A DNA stretch of 64,000 nucleotides from Paenibacillus sp. MAEPY2 (GCF_000499205.1 NZ_AWUK01000041.1:1-64000), one strand, 5' to 3'. Counted from the stretch's first letter, positions 1 through 8,154 are shown. Notes: generated from the letters alone by a model not told the origin. Made by a program: numbers and translations.

Positions 1-1
1 C

Positions 2-112
2 AAGGGTTCTACTAATTATTTTTGTTCCACAAAATATAACAAGCTTGAAAGTTCAAATCTACCTGAGAGTTTAGAAGTCATCTTCGAATATGCTCAGAGC
101 CATGATTCCTAA
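2..112 (+). other. Open 3' frame entering from the left edge
   Basis: An uninterrupted frame of 36 codons runs in from the left edge and stops at TAA 110-112, ending in the residues AQSHDS. It could be the C-terminal end of a gene that starts outside the window. I do not recognise it, and a frame this short can occur by chance in AT-rich DNA, so it is recorded only as a possibility. Confidence 0.22.
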
Positions 113-390
113 TGGATTTTGCTAGAAAGAGATGCAGAATAAAATATGGATTTTCCAGTTTATGATAGATAACCCTGGTCTTCAGAGCAAGACCAAAACA
201 TTAAAAGTATCGGAGATTCACAGAGTGCGAATGCTGAAACTAAAATCATCATACCATCAATGTCAAAGTCAGCTTCTTTACTGTAATAGGAAAAAGTTTC
301 AAATTGATTTTTAAGAAGGTAAATTATATACCTGTACAGTGATGTGGCGATGTGACGAGTACTTAGTACAAGCATTGTCTGTAGTTGTAT
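113..390. other. Stretch with no supported gene
   Basis: Only short overlapping frames without a credible ribosome binding site are seen here on either strand. It lies next to an insertion-sequence remnant and is probably decayed DNA. Confidence 0.4.
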
Positions 391-395
391 TTGGA

Positions 396-509
396 GAAAC
401 CTCAGAGAGCCAAATTACGGAGTATCTTTCGTTTTACAACATGGAACGTTTCCATAACAAACTAGGCGACCTCTCCCCGATTAAATTCCGGGAAAAAGCC
501 GCCGCTTAA
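396..509 (+). pseudogene. IS3-family (IS150-like) transposase, C-terminal remnant
   Basis: The frame reads through YLSFYNMERFHNKLGDLSP and ends in KFREKAAA before TAA 507-509. This is the standard C-terminal block of IS3-group OrfB integrases: an FYN..R.H...L...SP..FR pattern after the catalytic DDE core. Only about 37 codons remain. The DDE core and OrfA are absent, and the sequence upstream is not recognisable as transposase. It is a dead end-fragment of an insertion sequence and marks an old insertion or recombination site. Confidence 0.75.
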
Positions 510-526
510 TAAAATCTCTTTTTTAT

Positions 527-544
527 TGTCTACTTGACGGGGCT
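527..544 (+). repeat. Probable IS3-type terminal sequence
   Basis: Just downstream of the transposase remnant the sequence TGTCTACTTGACGGGG resembles the inverted-repeat ends of IS3/IS150-type elements, which often carry TGTC and a CTTGAC core. The matching left end was not found in the window. Confidence 0.4.
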
Positions 545-603
545 ATGATTATTGGCGGCGCTACGAGGCATCCCTTTTAGTTCAAGATGCTGCTATTCGA
601 AAT

Positions 604-1764
604 TTAGTTTTCCCAGTATTGCTTGGCAATCTTCTGACCTTGATCGATCTTGGCCCATTGCTCAGCTTCGCTTAGTTCGTTACCGCCATCGCAGGATGCG
701 AAGCCGCATTGGTGCGAAAGCAACAGACGATCCTTATCAATAATTTTGGAGGCTTCGTCAAGCAACCGGATCACACGAGCTTCATCATCAAGTGTGTTGG
801 TTTTGGATGACAACAAACCTAATACAATTTCCGTTTCAGGTCTGTCCTTGAAAACTTCCAATGCTTCGATAGAACCCGCCCGATCATCATCCCATTCCAG
901 GAAGAAGCGATCATATTTCAACTGCTTCAGAAACAGATTAGCGATTTTCGCGTAAGATCCGCCGCCCATGTTGCGGGAATCATAGTTTCCGCGGCAATTG
1001 TGTGTCCACATTTTTAAGCCCAGGCTATGACCGAAGTCAATCACGGTATTGTTAATATCAATAAATTCGGTAGCGAGACCTTGTACTTCTTCTTGATTAA
1101 TATGCTCCCCTGTAAATGGAGAGTTCGGGTTGTCGTCTGCAAAAAGCTCCCACAAGCAATCATCGAATTGCAGGATTTTACCGCCTACCGCAGCGAATTC
1201 TTCGACAAATTCCTTATACGCCTTCACAAGACCCGCTTTGAGCTCCTGAATGTTCTGATAAACAGCATTCGTACCGCCAATATTATCCGACCAGGAAAGT
1301 TCACCAAAGATATGGGATGGCGACGGAACGCAAAGTTTCGTTTGCTGGTCACCCGCCGTGTCTTGCAGTTGTTTGAACAGTTGAATGAAATGATGATTCT
1401 TTCCGCTCAGTTCGCCCGTAATACGCAAGCCGATATCTTTGCGTGTTTCATATTTCGAAGTCCCATCCACGTCTCTGAAAAAATAGCCATGATCCGCGAT
1501 ATAACGCTCAACTCCGCCAAAACCCCACACAAAATCCAGATGCCACATCGATTTGGAAAACTCGCCATCTGTAATAATCGACAGGTCATGCTTGATCTCC
1601 TTCTTCACAACCTGTTGGATTGCCTCCGTCTCGCATTTCTCATAACCTTCGAAGCTTTCATAGAATGGATATTGGATATCATCACGATGTTCAATTTGCG
1701 TTTTATATGTCAGCAGCTCATCGGGCCGCAACAAACTCCCTACGATCTGGAACTTATCAGTCAT
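604..1764 (-). CDS. Cobalamin-independent methionine synthase-like protein (YxjG/YxjH, MetE C-terminal family)
   Basis: This 386-residue protein matches the MetE C-terminal family as seen in Bacillus YxjG and YxjH. It begins with the GSLLRP motif that follows the start in this family, and carries ITDGE near residue 75 and HNCRGN in the second half; members of this fold bind zinc and transfer a methyl group to a thiol. Stand-alone versions are thought to act on methionine or other thiols using methyltetrahydrofolate or another donor, so the substrate is uncertain. The start chosen is ATG 1762-1764, preceded by GAGGGGG. An earlier in-frame start 11 codons upstream has no ribosome binding site. 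Bacillus relatives are under an S-box, but I see no SAM riboswitch here; instead a palindrome lies upstream at 1836-1866. Confidence 0.85.
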   Translation of the reverse strand: MTDKFQIVGSLLRPDELLTYKTQIEHRDDIQYPFYESFEGYEKCETEAIQQVVKKEIKHDLSIITDGEFSKSMWHLDFVWGFGGVERYIADHGYFFRDVDGTSKYETRKDIGLRITGELSGKNHHFIQLFKQLQDTAGDQQTKLCVPSPSHIFGELSWSDNIGGTNAVYQNIQELKAGLVKAYKEFVEEFAAVGGKILQFDDCLWELFADDNPNSPFTGEHINQEEVQGLATEFIDINNTVIDFGHSLGLKMWTHNCRGNYDSRNMGGGSYAKIANLFLKQLKYDRFFLEWDDDRAGSIEALEVFKDRPETEIVLGLLSSKTNTLDDEARVIRLLDEASKIIDKDRLLLSHQCGFASCDGGNELSEAEQWAKIDQGQKIAKQYWEN

Positions 1765-1835
1765 GTAAAAAACCCCCTCGTTGTATACGATTATCATATC
1801 ACGCCAAGCGAGGTTAGAAGAGATACTTAAAAACC

Positions 1836-1866
1836 ATAACTAGTTATAGCTAGAAGCTATAACTAG
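1836..1866. promoter_or_regulatory. Palindromic operator candidate upstream of the MetE-like gene
   Basis: The perfect 12-bp palindrome ATAACTAGTTAT (1836-1847) overlaps a perfect 12-bp inverted repeat, CTAGTTATAGCT at 1840-1851 and its complement at 1855-1866, separated by 3 bp. It sits about 70-100 bp upstream of the leftward MetE-like start. There is no T-tract, so a transcription-factor operator is more likely than a terminator. The regulator is unknown. Confidence 0.5.
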
Positions 1867-1962
1867 AATGACTGCTAAGATTACTTTTGATACTGAATGT
1901 TTCCAAAAGAAAAAACACAGCCAAGTCGGCCATGTTTTCCAAAAATATTATCGACTGTCCAT

Positions 1963-2127
1963 TTAATTTCCGTGTTCATCTACCTCAACATGACCATTAA
2001 TTCCAGATTTAGTAATATAACCCATATTAATATTGATGACTTTAAACCCTTCTTTCGCCATGCCGATACTCATTTGACGAAAGTATTCCGGCTTATCTCC
2101 CCAGATATGGGCTACCATCGGCTGTTC
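1963..2127 (-). pseudogene. tRNA-dihydrouridine synthase, internal fragment
   Basis: Read on the minus strand, this segment encodes EQPMVAHIWGDKPEYFRQ followed by MSIGMAKEGFK. It aligns closely with the intact Dus protein encoded at 6518-7498 (EQPIVAHIWGDKPEFFRE, MSIGMAKEGFK). After about 37 residues the similarity breaks off: the catalytic-cysteine motif NMGCP reads NMGYIT, and a stop follows at 1963-1965. Both ends of the gene are missing. The synonymous differences from the intact gene show that it is an old or imported copy and not a recent duplication. It directly abuts the stop codon of the lysozyme-like gene. Confidence 0.7.
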
Positions 2128-2138
2128 AATGTAACAAC

Positions 2139-3155
2139 TTAATTCTTACCGCCATAGCCCTTATAAGTAGCGTAAACTGCATTTGCATATTGATCTGCCA
2201 GAATAGGACGGCCATAAGAATCCGTAGCTCCCGGATACCAGTTATCTCCACCGTTGTAGTGTAATAATCCGTTGTAGATATTTCCAAACTTCGTAATCTT
2301 CTCATTTAAAATCAACGCGCCCAGATATACCTGATCTTGTTCACTGCTATGATTATACGCACGGCCAAATTTTGAGCTGAATTGAGATAAATACGCATTG
2401 CGTGTGTTTGGTTCTACCTGCATCAATCCGTCGCCGGCCGATGGACTACCTGGTAAACCTGCTCCAAAGCTGCTTTCCTTTTTGATAACAGCACTTAGCA
2501 ATAAAGCAAAATCTCCGCCTTTCCCATAGGTATTGTCCGCATTGATGACATATGTCCAGATATGGCTTGGAACCTCGGCAGGCTTTGTTACTGTAGGAGA
2601 TGTTGAACCCGTATAAATCTTGACCGATGACATTTTGTCATTGATCGTGTTGCCAACCCAGGAAGAATCTGAAGTAAAGGTCCACTTTGTTCCTCCAAAA
2701 TTATCATTCTCATATACATCAACCGTCCAACCGCTTGGAACCTTAAGAGACGACATCCAGTCATTCGGAATTCCGTTTGTGTTCAACTGAGACAGTGTAT
2801 AATTGCCTATCCCGAGTGTCACTACTTTTCCTCCATAGTTTATATCTGCATAGAATGTTACTCCGTTCGTTGTCGGTGGTGTGGTTGGTGGCGTAGTTCC
2901 GCCACTACCGTCTTTCTGCCATAAAGCAGGAACATTGGACGGTTCCCAACCTACGAGAGAAGTATGTGCCTGAAGACAGGTATAAGTACTTCCACTATAG
3001 GTTACTGTGTCATTTACTGCATATGTGGTATTTGGAGCCCATGCTCCTCTAGCGGCTGCGTTTACTGACGGTACGGCTACACAGAATGTGGATAGAAATA
3101 CTGCTAAAACTACCAAAAGTGATAAGGGATTAAAAGGAAACCTTTTATTAGTCAT
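2139..3155 (-). CDS. Secreted lysozyme-like (SLT) enzyme with CBM5 and beta/gamma-crystallin domains
   Basis: This 338-residue secreted protein is modular. Residues 1-33 are a signal peptide. Residues about 38-80 form a chitin-binding CBM5/12 domain (WAPNTTYAVNDTVTY ... YTCLQAHTS ... PALWQ). A Thr-Pro-rich linker follows at about 86-97. Residues about 98-182 hold two beta/gamma-crystallin motifs (VTFYADINYGG and VDVYENDNFGG). The C-terminal 140 residues are a lysozyme-like transglycosylase (SLT) domain, with probable catalytic Glu227 in KKESSF and the downstream GLMQVEP and NGGDNWY blocks. It probably cleaves peptidoglycan or a chitin-type polymer outside the cell. The ATG at 3153-3155 is chosen because AAGGAGG precedes it by 7 bp. 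Confidence 0.8.
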   Translation of the reverse strand: MTNKRFPFNPLSLLVVLAVFLSTFCVAVPSVNAAARGAWAPNTTYAVNDTVTYSGSTYTCLQAHTSLVGWEPSNVPALWQKDGSGGTTPPTTPPTTNGVTFYADINYGGKVVTLGIGNYTLSQLNTNGIPNDWMSSLKVPSGWTVDVYENDNFGGTKWTFTSDSSWVGNTINDKMSSVKIYTGSTSPTVTKPAEVPSHIWTYVINADNTYGKGGDFALLLSAVIKKESSFGAGLPGSPSAGDGLMQVEPNTRNAYLSQFSSKFGRAYNHSSEQDQVYLGALILNEKITKFGNIYNGLLHYNGGDNWYPGATDSYGRPILADQYANAVYATYKGYGGKN

Positions 3156-3369
3156 TTTCAAACCTCCTTGTTTTTTATTTATCTGTAGCGCTCCCGTGAG
3201 ACATGCCACAGATTTTGAATGTACTATTATCTTATTTTATTTCCATTTTCTAAATTAATTCCACAATTTTTTTAATCAGATTATTACAATTCAAACAATA
3301 CAACGGTAGGAGGATATGAAGATCGGGACCAAAAAGGTAATTAAAGTCGTGCTAAAAACAGAAGAAAGA

Positions 3370-3516
3370 CTATGGACTTGAGATGATATAATCGATATCT
3401 TTGTTCGAGAGAAATCCAGCAAGTTTTTCCGCTTGTTCAGCACCAATCGCACTTAATTGAGCGTCAGGAGCTTGTCCGTCTGCTTTACAATGTCGAACAA
3501 CATAAATATTTTTCAT
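3370..3516 (-). pseudogene. Histidine phosphatase family, N-terminal fragment
   Basis: A good ribosome binding site (GGGAGGACC) precedes ATG 3514-3516. The 48-residue product begins MKNIYVVRHCKADGQ, the RH(G/C) phosphohistidine motif of the phosphoglycerate-mutase-like family, and continues through IGAEQAEKLAGFLS to IDYIISSP, the normal second conserved block. A TAG stop then ends it. Full-length members have about 190-200 residues including a second catalytic histidine, so this is a truncated, presumably inactive gene. Confidence 0.65.
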
Positions 3517-3572
3517 TCGTCGGTCCTCCCTATAAGCCAATGTTGCTTTTTAGACCTTTGTAGCTTCCTGAC

Positions 3573-3833
3573 TCAGGAAAGCCTTTTTGAACAATCGCCA
3601 TAAAATTCTCTGAGAATCCATAAGCTGCAAGTTTTTGGATCGGAACCATCTCCATACCACTTATAATCAAACTCGTTCGATGGGAAGCGTATTTCCCCAC
3701 CTATGTTTTCGAGTAGGAACGTTATGTGTATTAGTGAAGGCGGAGCATCCGGTTTATCGCATATGTATAATAACTTAGAAACTTTAGTGTTAAGTCGTCT
3801 CTTCTTCGTTTTCTCTTGCAATTGCATCTTCAA
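3573..3833 (-). CDS. Hypothetical protein, 86 residues
   Basis: The frame starts at TTG 3831-3833, with GGAGGAG about 12 bp upstream; an ATG two codons later is an alternative. The product has a lysine- and arginine-rich N-terminus and no membrane segment. I recognise no family. Its neighbours are truncated genes, so it may itself be a remnant. Confidence 0.35.
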   Translation of the reverse strand: MKMQLQEKTKKRRLNTKVSKLLYICDKPDAPPSLIHITFLLENIGGEIRFPSNEFDYKWYGDGSDPKTCSLWILREFYGDCSKRLS

Positions 3834-3951
3834 GTATCAGCTAATCTCCTCCCAAATAACATTTCAAAAAATTATTATACCCCAATGTAATATTCGTACT
3901 TCCCTTCTGTCACTTGATCATTTTATGCAATCATAGTCATAATACCATACC

Positions 3952-3974
3952 AAAAAAGCCGCTTTGTCAGCGAC
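3952..3974 (-). terminator. Rho-independent terminator, leftward
   Basis: On the minus strand a 5-bp stem (GTCGC/GCGGC with one G-U pair) encloses a 7-base loop and is followed by six Ts. It is the likely end of the menG transcript. Confidence 0.5.
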
Positions 3975-4133
3975 TTATTCCTTTAGGAAGACAGCCCTCA
4001 TGATATGCCAAGGCTGTCTTCGCCAACTCTAACGAAGTCTGATTCTGATTGATAACGGACTGAGCCGGTGCTGAAACCGTTGTTTTACCTTGGGCAATGC
4101 TCTGCCTAGGGGCGATACCCCTCTTTCTATTAT
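3967..4133 (-). other. Uninterrupted minus-strand frame without a start codon
   Basis: Downstream of menG a minus-strand frame stays open for about 55 codons. It contains SAPAQSVINQNQTSLELA and ends in LPKGISR at TGA 3967-3969. It has no ATG, GTG or TTG near its 5' end and overlaps the end of menG in another frame. It looks like the 3' end of a lost gene fused to this position. I do not recognise the family. Confidence 0.3.
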
Positions 4134-4838
4134 CTATTTTATCGCCTTATGCATTGCCGCGACACCACCACTATAGCTTTTTACATCTACTTTGGAAAAT
4201 CCCGCTTCCAAAAACATTTGTTTCAGTGCATTTTTATTGGGAAAATGACGGGCTGATTCTTGTAACCATGAGTATTCATCATAACTTTTGGCAATAAACT
4301 TTCCAAGCAAGGGCATGATATAGCGAACATAAAAGAGGGATGCTTGTCTATAACCGATTAATGTGGGTTGGGATGTTTCTAAACAAACGACTTGTCCGCC
4401 TGGTTTAGTTACTCGATACATCTCCCGCAGTACGGTGGAATAATCGGGTACATTTCTTAAACCAAAACCAATGGCTACATAATCAAATGAATCATCTTCA
4501 AAAGGAAGCTCCATGGCATTTCCCTGGATAAGTGTAAGCTGCTTTAAAGCTTGTTGCTCTTGCTTATCTTGTGCTATTCTGAGCATGTTTTGGCTAAAAT
4601 CTAATCCAATGACTTCTCCATACGTTCCAACAGCATTTGCTAAAGCAATCGCCCAATCCCCGGTTCCAGTGCACACATCAAGAGCTTTACTACCTACTTT
4701 CACATTCATCCGTTTCATAACATCATGGCGCCATGCGATATGTCTCCTGAACGTGATGACCGAGTTCATCGAGTCGTATTGATCCGATATCTTTTCAAAT
4801 ACCTGATGAACTCTTTCCGACTTTGTTTGTTCAGACAT
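4134..4838 (-). CDS. menG: Demethylmenaquinone methyltransferase
   Basis: This is the SAM-dependent C-methyltransferase that converts demethylmenaquinone to menaquinone, the last step of respiratory quinone synthesis. The 234-residue product has the UbiE/MenG family N-terminus (VHQVFEKISDQYDSMN), SAM-binding motif I LDVCTGTGDWA near residues 53-63, the FGLRNVPD signature, and KPGGQVVCLETSQP. ATG 4836-4838 is preceded by GAGAGGGA; the upstream extension lacks a ribosome binding site. In Bacillus the gene lies between the two heptaprenyl diphosphate synthase genes, but here it follows an SF0329-family gene, so the usual context is lost. Confidence 0.93.
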   Translation of the reverse strand: MSEQTKSERVHQVFEKISDQYDSMNSVITFRRHIAWRHDVMKRMNVKVGSKALDVCTGTGDWAIALANAVGTYGEVIGLDFSQNMLRIAQDKQEQQALKQLTLIQGNAMELPFEDDSFDYVAIGFGLRNVPDYSTVLREMYRVTKPGGQVVCLETSQPTLIGYRQASLFYVRYIMPLLGKFIAKSYDEYSWLQESARHFPNKNALKQMFLEAGFSKVDVKSYSGGVAAMHKAIK

Positions 4839-4898
4839 GAAATTCCCTCTCTTCCACAAGTGCAATATGATTCTTTCAACGAACATTATTTATCCTCA

Positions 4899-5465
4899 TC
4901 ACGCACTGCGCCGCAGTTCATAAAAATATTGCACAATCGGATGCTTTAACTTCATCATATCTCCCATGTTTAAAATCCGCTTTTTGCCAACTCGTCTGTC
5001 TATCAAAGCTAGAATATTCAATAAGATATCATCGCTCTCTATGCTTTCTTCTATAGAAGTAGATAAGAACTTATTCGCTGTAGCGACAAAATTGGATTTA
5101 CTTAATGCAGCCTGTTCTGACAAAAGCTCCTTTGAGAGTACGGATACTTTTCTATTTCTTGCAATTACGTTTAGACGATCCTCTGGAACGGTCCCTTTTG
5201 TTTCCTTTCTGACGGCTTCCAATTCATCATCGCTGATCGGAATTTCGATATTGGGATCATTCTTAATTTCCAGCTCCGTCTGATACCATCTGATTGAGCT
5301 GGTTTTATCACTCATATTGAGTACGTTCTTTTTATCTACCGAAATATAACAAAGCCCTGCTTTATCAGGTGAATAGCGATAACCGGTTGCGCGATATTCA
5401 ACTCTTCCAGCTAACGTAGGACTGAGAAAACTCTCCAGCTGTTGCTTCAATTTACTCCAGGACAT
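4899..5465 (-). CDS. SF0329 family protein of unknown function
   Basis: The 188-residue product starts MSWSKLKQQLESFL and ends in LKHPIVQYFYELRRSA. This matches my recollection of the conserved SF0329 family of Bacilli. ATG 5463-5465 has AGGAGGA seven bases upstream, which is why the 16-codon upstream extension is rejected. It has no signal peptide or membrane segment and is predicted to be cytoplasmic. It runs in the same direction as menG with a 60-bp gap, so the two may be cotranscribed. No biochemical function can be inferred. Confidence 0.7.
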   Translation of the reverse strand: MSWSKLKQQLESFLSPTLAGRVEYRATGYRYSPDKAGLCYISVDKKNVLNMSDKTSSIRWYQTELEIKNDPNIEIPISDDELEAVRKETKGTVPEDRLNVIARNRKVSVLSKELLSEQAALSKSNFVATANKFLSTSIEESIESDDILLNILALIDRRVGKKRILNMGDMMKLKHPIVQYFYELRRSA

Positions 5466-5611
5466 AGATCCTCCTATTTTCAATAAGCCTACCGCTCGAA
5501 TGGCGGCAAACATCTTAAATTAAACATCTACATGTACCTCTCTAATTCCAATAACGACATTCACCTAAAGTATAACACAGCACCACGAAATGGCCTCTCC
5601 TATTGATATAG

Positions 5612-6310
5612 AAACAGGAATTGGTAACCCAAGGTGCTAATATCAACATAGAGAATAAACAGGGGAATCCCTCCTTAGCTAAGGGGTTAGTCAATTGCAG
5701 GAATAGTGCTATTGTCAACATGGCGGAGATCTCCGCGATTCTGCTGAATGCCGGAGCATCGGTCACCCCGGCTATGAAAGAGTCCGTGAAGCGAATTGGC
5801 AAGGATTTTGAATTCTTCCGGGAAAAGTTCAATAAGGACAGCGTTGACGAAGTCTCAGACGCGCTGCTCCAGTTTTATCGACTATTTGATGTCGAGCCGG
5901 TAGCGAATCGAATCATGAACGATGGAACTGCCCCCATTCAGGTAACTGCAACCACCTGGTCCAAACAGCACCAAGAGCTTTGGGAATATCTCATCCCGCC
6001 TCAGGGCCATGCGCAAACGGTGCAGGGAGAGGTGATCCGCATCACAGGACGCGTCTCTCATGAAGTATTGAATAATGGCGGTGGAAACTGGGATGCTGAG
6101 TATCGTAAGATGCTGGATGCGCTGACTCGGCACCTTGGCAGTGGTGCGCCATTAGCTCCGGTACTTCTCCAAGAGGTAGCAGACTTGGCCGGTAGACTTC
6201 GCAATGGATCGGATTATGATGCGCCTGCTAGATTATGCGAGTTGGCGGTGTTATGGGTGCTTGCTAATCCTCAGCCCCTCGCGATGGCACAACTGGAGTA
6301 TACGCGTTAA
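5612..6310 (+). pseudogene. Ankyrin-repeat-type protein, N-terminally truncated
   Basis: About 230 codons are open. The first part (TQGANINIENKQGNPSLA, then ILLNAGASVTPAM) is the end of an ankyrin-repeat array, in which a repeat normally reads GAN.N..N..G.TPL. It is followed by a conserved helical C-terminal domain. The frame is closed by TAG at 5609-5611 just before the first ankyrin residues. The only early start is a TTG at 5621 with a poor ribosome binding site, so the N-terminal ankyrin repeats appear to be missing. The gene is probably a deletion remnant, although translation from the TTG cannot be excluded. Confidence 0.6.
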
Positions 6311-6377
6311 TGCCCTAGGCCTTTTTCAATAAAATCGCGGGCTTATTCTTTATCTATTGAATTAGAAATAATGCAAA

Positions 6378-6430
6378 AAAGCTAAACTGCTTTCTCCCAA
6401 AATTATTTGGAAGAATTGCTGTTTAGCTTT
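6378..6430. terminator. Bidirectional terminator-like stem-loop
   Basis: AAAGCTAAAC (6378-6387) pairs with GTTTAGCTTT (6421-6430), and the intervening arms pair further. An A-run precedes and a T-rich tract follows, so it can end both the ankyrin-type gene and the leftward dihydrouridine synthase gene. Confidence 0.65.
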
Positions 6431-6517
6431 AATTATATTTCAAACAGTCACATGGATTTCCAGTCTTCCCTCTCCCATTTCGCACATTCCCTTAACAAAG
6501 AGATGTTAACTTCCACG

Positions 6518-7498
6518 TTACTCCGCCTCATCGTGTTCCTTACTTCCAAATTCATCGAGCAAAGCACGCACTTCATTTGTTGATTTCGCGTTCATCAAGC
6601 TATTCCTGAGCTCACTTGCTCCTCGAAATCCCCGGACATATATTTTGAAGAAGCGGGCCAGTGGGCTGAACGCACGCGGTTCAAGCTCTGAATATTGATC
6701 ATACAGGTCCAAGTGAAGCCGCAGCAGATCAAGCAATTCCTCACTACTGTGTTCCTTCGGCTCCTTCTCAAAAGCATACGGATTTTGGAAAATACCGCGT
6801 CCAATCATAATGCCATCTACGCCATATTGCTCAGCCAGCTTCAAGCCGGTCTCACGGTCAGGGATATCCCCATTAATGGTCAGCAGTGTATCTGGTGCTA
6901 TCTCATCACGAAGTTTCTTAATCTCCGGAATCAGTTCCCAGTGAGCGTCTACTTTGCTCATTTCCTCTCTCGTCCGCAGGTGAATGGACAGATTCACAAT
7001 GTCCTGCTGCAAAATATGAGTCAACCAGTCGCGCCATTCGTCTACAGCTGTGAATCCGAGACGTGTTTTGACGCTGACAGGCAGTCCCCCTGCCTTGGCT
7101 GCTTGAATGATCTCCGCTGCGATTTCGGGACGACAGATCAGCCCGCTTCCTTTCCCATTCTGTGCTACATTCGCTACAGGACAACCCATATTGATATCGA
7201 TGCCTTTAAAGCCTTCTTTCGCCATCCCGATACTCATCTCACGGAAAAATTCAGGCTTGTCTCCCCAAATATGCGCCACAATCGGCTGTTCATCCTCCGT
7301 AAAAGTCAAACGCCCGCGCACACTTTTGTTTCCCTCCGGGTGACAATAACTCTCTGTATTCGCAAACTCGGTAAAAAACACATCCGGTCTGCCCGCTTCA
7401 CTTACGACATGTCGAAATACAACATCCGTTACATCTTCCATGGGTGCAAGTATAAAAAATGGTCGTGGTAAATCACGCCAAAAGTTTTCCTTTGTCAT
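6518..7498 (-). CDS. tRNA-dihydrouridine synthase
   Basis: This FMN- and NADPH-dependent enzyme reduces uridine to dihydrouridine in tRNA. The 326-residue product has the TIM-barrel family's early APMEDVTD motif, the AHIWGDKPE block, the catalytic cysteine in NMGCPVANVAQNGKG, SVKTRLG, and the phosphate-binding NGDI and GRGIFQNP segments. The length is normal for Dus. ATG 7496-7498 follows an AGAGGGG ribosome binding site. A damaged copy of an internal segment lies at 1963-2127. Which tRNA position it modifies cannot be told from the sequence. Confidence 0.92.
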   Translation of the reverse strand: MTKENFWRDLPRPFFILAPMEDVTDVVFRHVVSEAGRPDVFFTEFANTESYCHPEGNKSVRGRLTFTEDEQPIVAHIWGDKPEFFREMSIGMAKEGFKGIDINMGCPVANVAQNGKGSGLICRPEIAAEIIQAAKAGGLPVSVKTRLGFTAVDEWRDWLTHILQQDIVNLSIHLRTREEMSKVDAHWELIPEIKKLRDEIAPDTLLTINGDIPDRETGLKLAEQYGVDGIMIGRGIFQNPYAFEKEPKEHSSEELLDLLRLHLDLYDQYSELEPRAFSPLARFFKIYVRGFRGASELRNSLMNAKSTNEVRALLDEFGSKEHDEAE

Positions 7499-7947
7499 CT
7501 CTAAACCCCTCTATACCTTCGAGGACAGTCTAATGCCCTTATTAATAGTAAAAATCGTAACTCATGCATCTGTATATTTATCATTTACATTAGCATTAAC
7601 AGTTTCGTTGCAATTTACATTTTGATGTCCTTGCTGCTTCTTCACTTGTACCATACAAATGTAACTTCGTTCAAACATCAGTTTATGTTATTGCTTCCAG
7701 TAAATCTTCGGAATTCACCTTTCCCGATTTTATCACGTATTTATGTAATTTTCAGCACGAGTTCATCAGTAGAACAATAGAACCACAACTTAACTTTCTC
7801 GTTTCGGTCTTCATAATAGAAAACAAGCTTCTTACATCGGTAATTTTTTGATCGATTACTCTTGCCGAACTGGAGAAGCTCCTCTAAAATGAAGCTCGGC
7901 AGGCTTTAAACCTGCAAATCGTGATTTGGAGGAGGCCTGAATTAAAC
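7499..7947. other. Intergenic region between divergent genes
   Basis: This 450-bp gap must hold the promoters of the leftward dihydrouridine synthase gene and the rightward DUF2536 gene. A weak dyad, GCCGA ... TCGGC, lies near 7865-7900, and a near-palindrome CAGGCTTTAAACCTG precedes the DUF2536 ribosome binding site. I see no gene or recognised regulatory RNA. Confidence 0.4.
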
Positions 7948-8154
7948 ATGGAAATTACGCTGGATATTATCAAAGACAAAGTCGAATGCCTGCAGGCTTA
8001 TGACTTCCGTGAACTGGAACGAGCGATCGAAGAACGAATCGGAATGAACAAAGCGCTTCTGCTCCGGGTGAAGCATGTTCAGCATCAAGTGACTTTCGAC
8101 CCGCTTCGCAACAAGATGTTATATAGTGCAGTTGTGCATTTTTCCGCAGAGTGA
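7948..8154 (+). CDS. DUF2536 family protein (YrzA-like)
   Basis: This 68-residue protein starts MEITLDIIKDKVECLQA, has KALLLRVKHVQHQVTFDP in the middle, and ends SAVVHFSAE. This is the pattern of the short DUF2536/YrzA proteins of spore-forming Bacilli. The start ATG 7948-7950 has a strong GGAGGAGG upstream. It has no signal peptide or membrane segment. The function of the family is unknown to me. Confidence 0.7.
   Translation: MEITLDIIKDKVECLQAYDFRELERAIEERIGMNKALLLRVKHVQHQVTFDPLRNKMLYSAVVHFSAE

Noticed and set aside
1027..1830. Plus-strand frame of 267 residues
   Set aside because: It is antisense to the MetE-like gene, which has a clear family match and ribosome binding site.
1765..1962. 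SAM riboswitch (S-box) expected before a YxjG/YxjH-type gene
   Set aside because: The leader lacks the S-box core sequences and is too short before the Dus fragment begins.
1897..2142. Plus-strand frame of 81 residues
   Set aside because: Antisense of the Dus fragment; no ribosome binding site.
3316..3381. 21-codon frame after TAGGAGGAT
   Set aside because: The Shine-Dalgarno sequence is only two bases from the ATG and the frame overlaps the histidine phosphatase fragment on the other strand.
6695..7471. Plus-strand frame of 258 residues
   Set aside because: It is the antisense shadow of the dihydrouridine synthase gene; its likeness to the frame at 1897-2142 only reflects the Dus fragment on the other strand.
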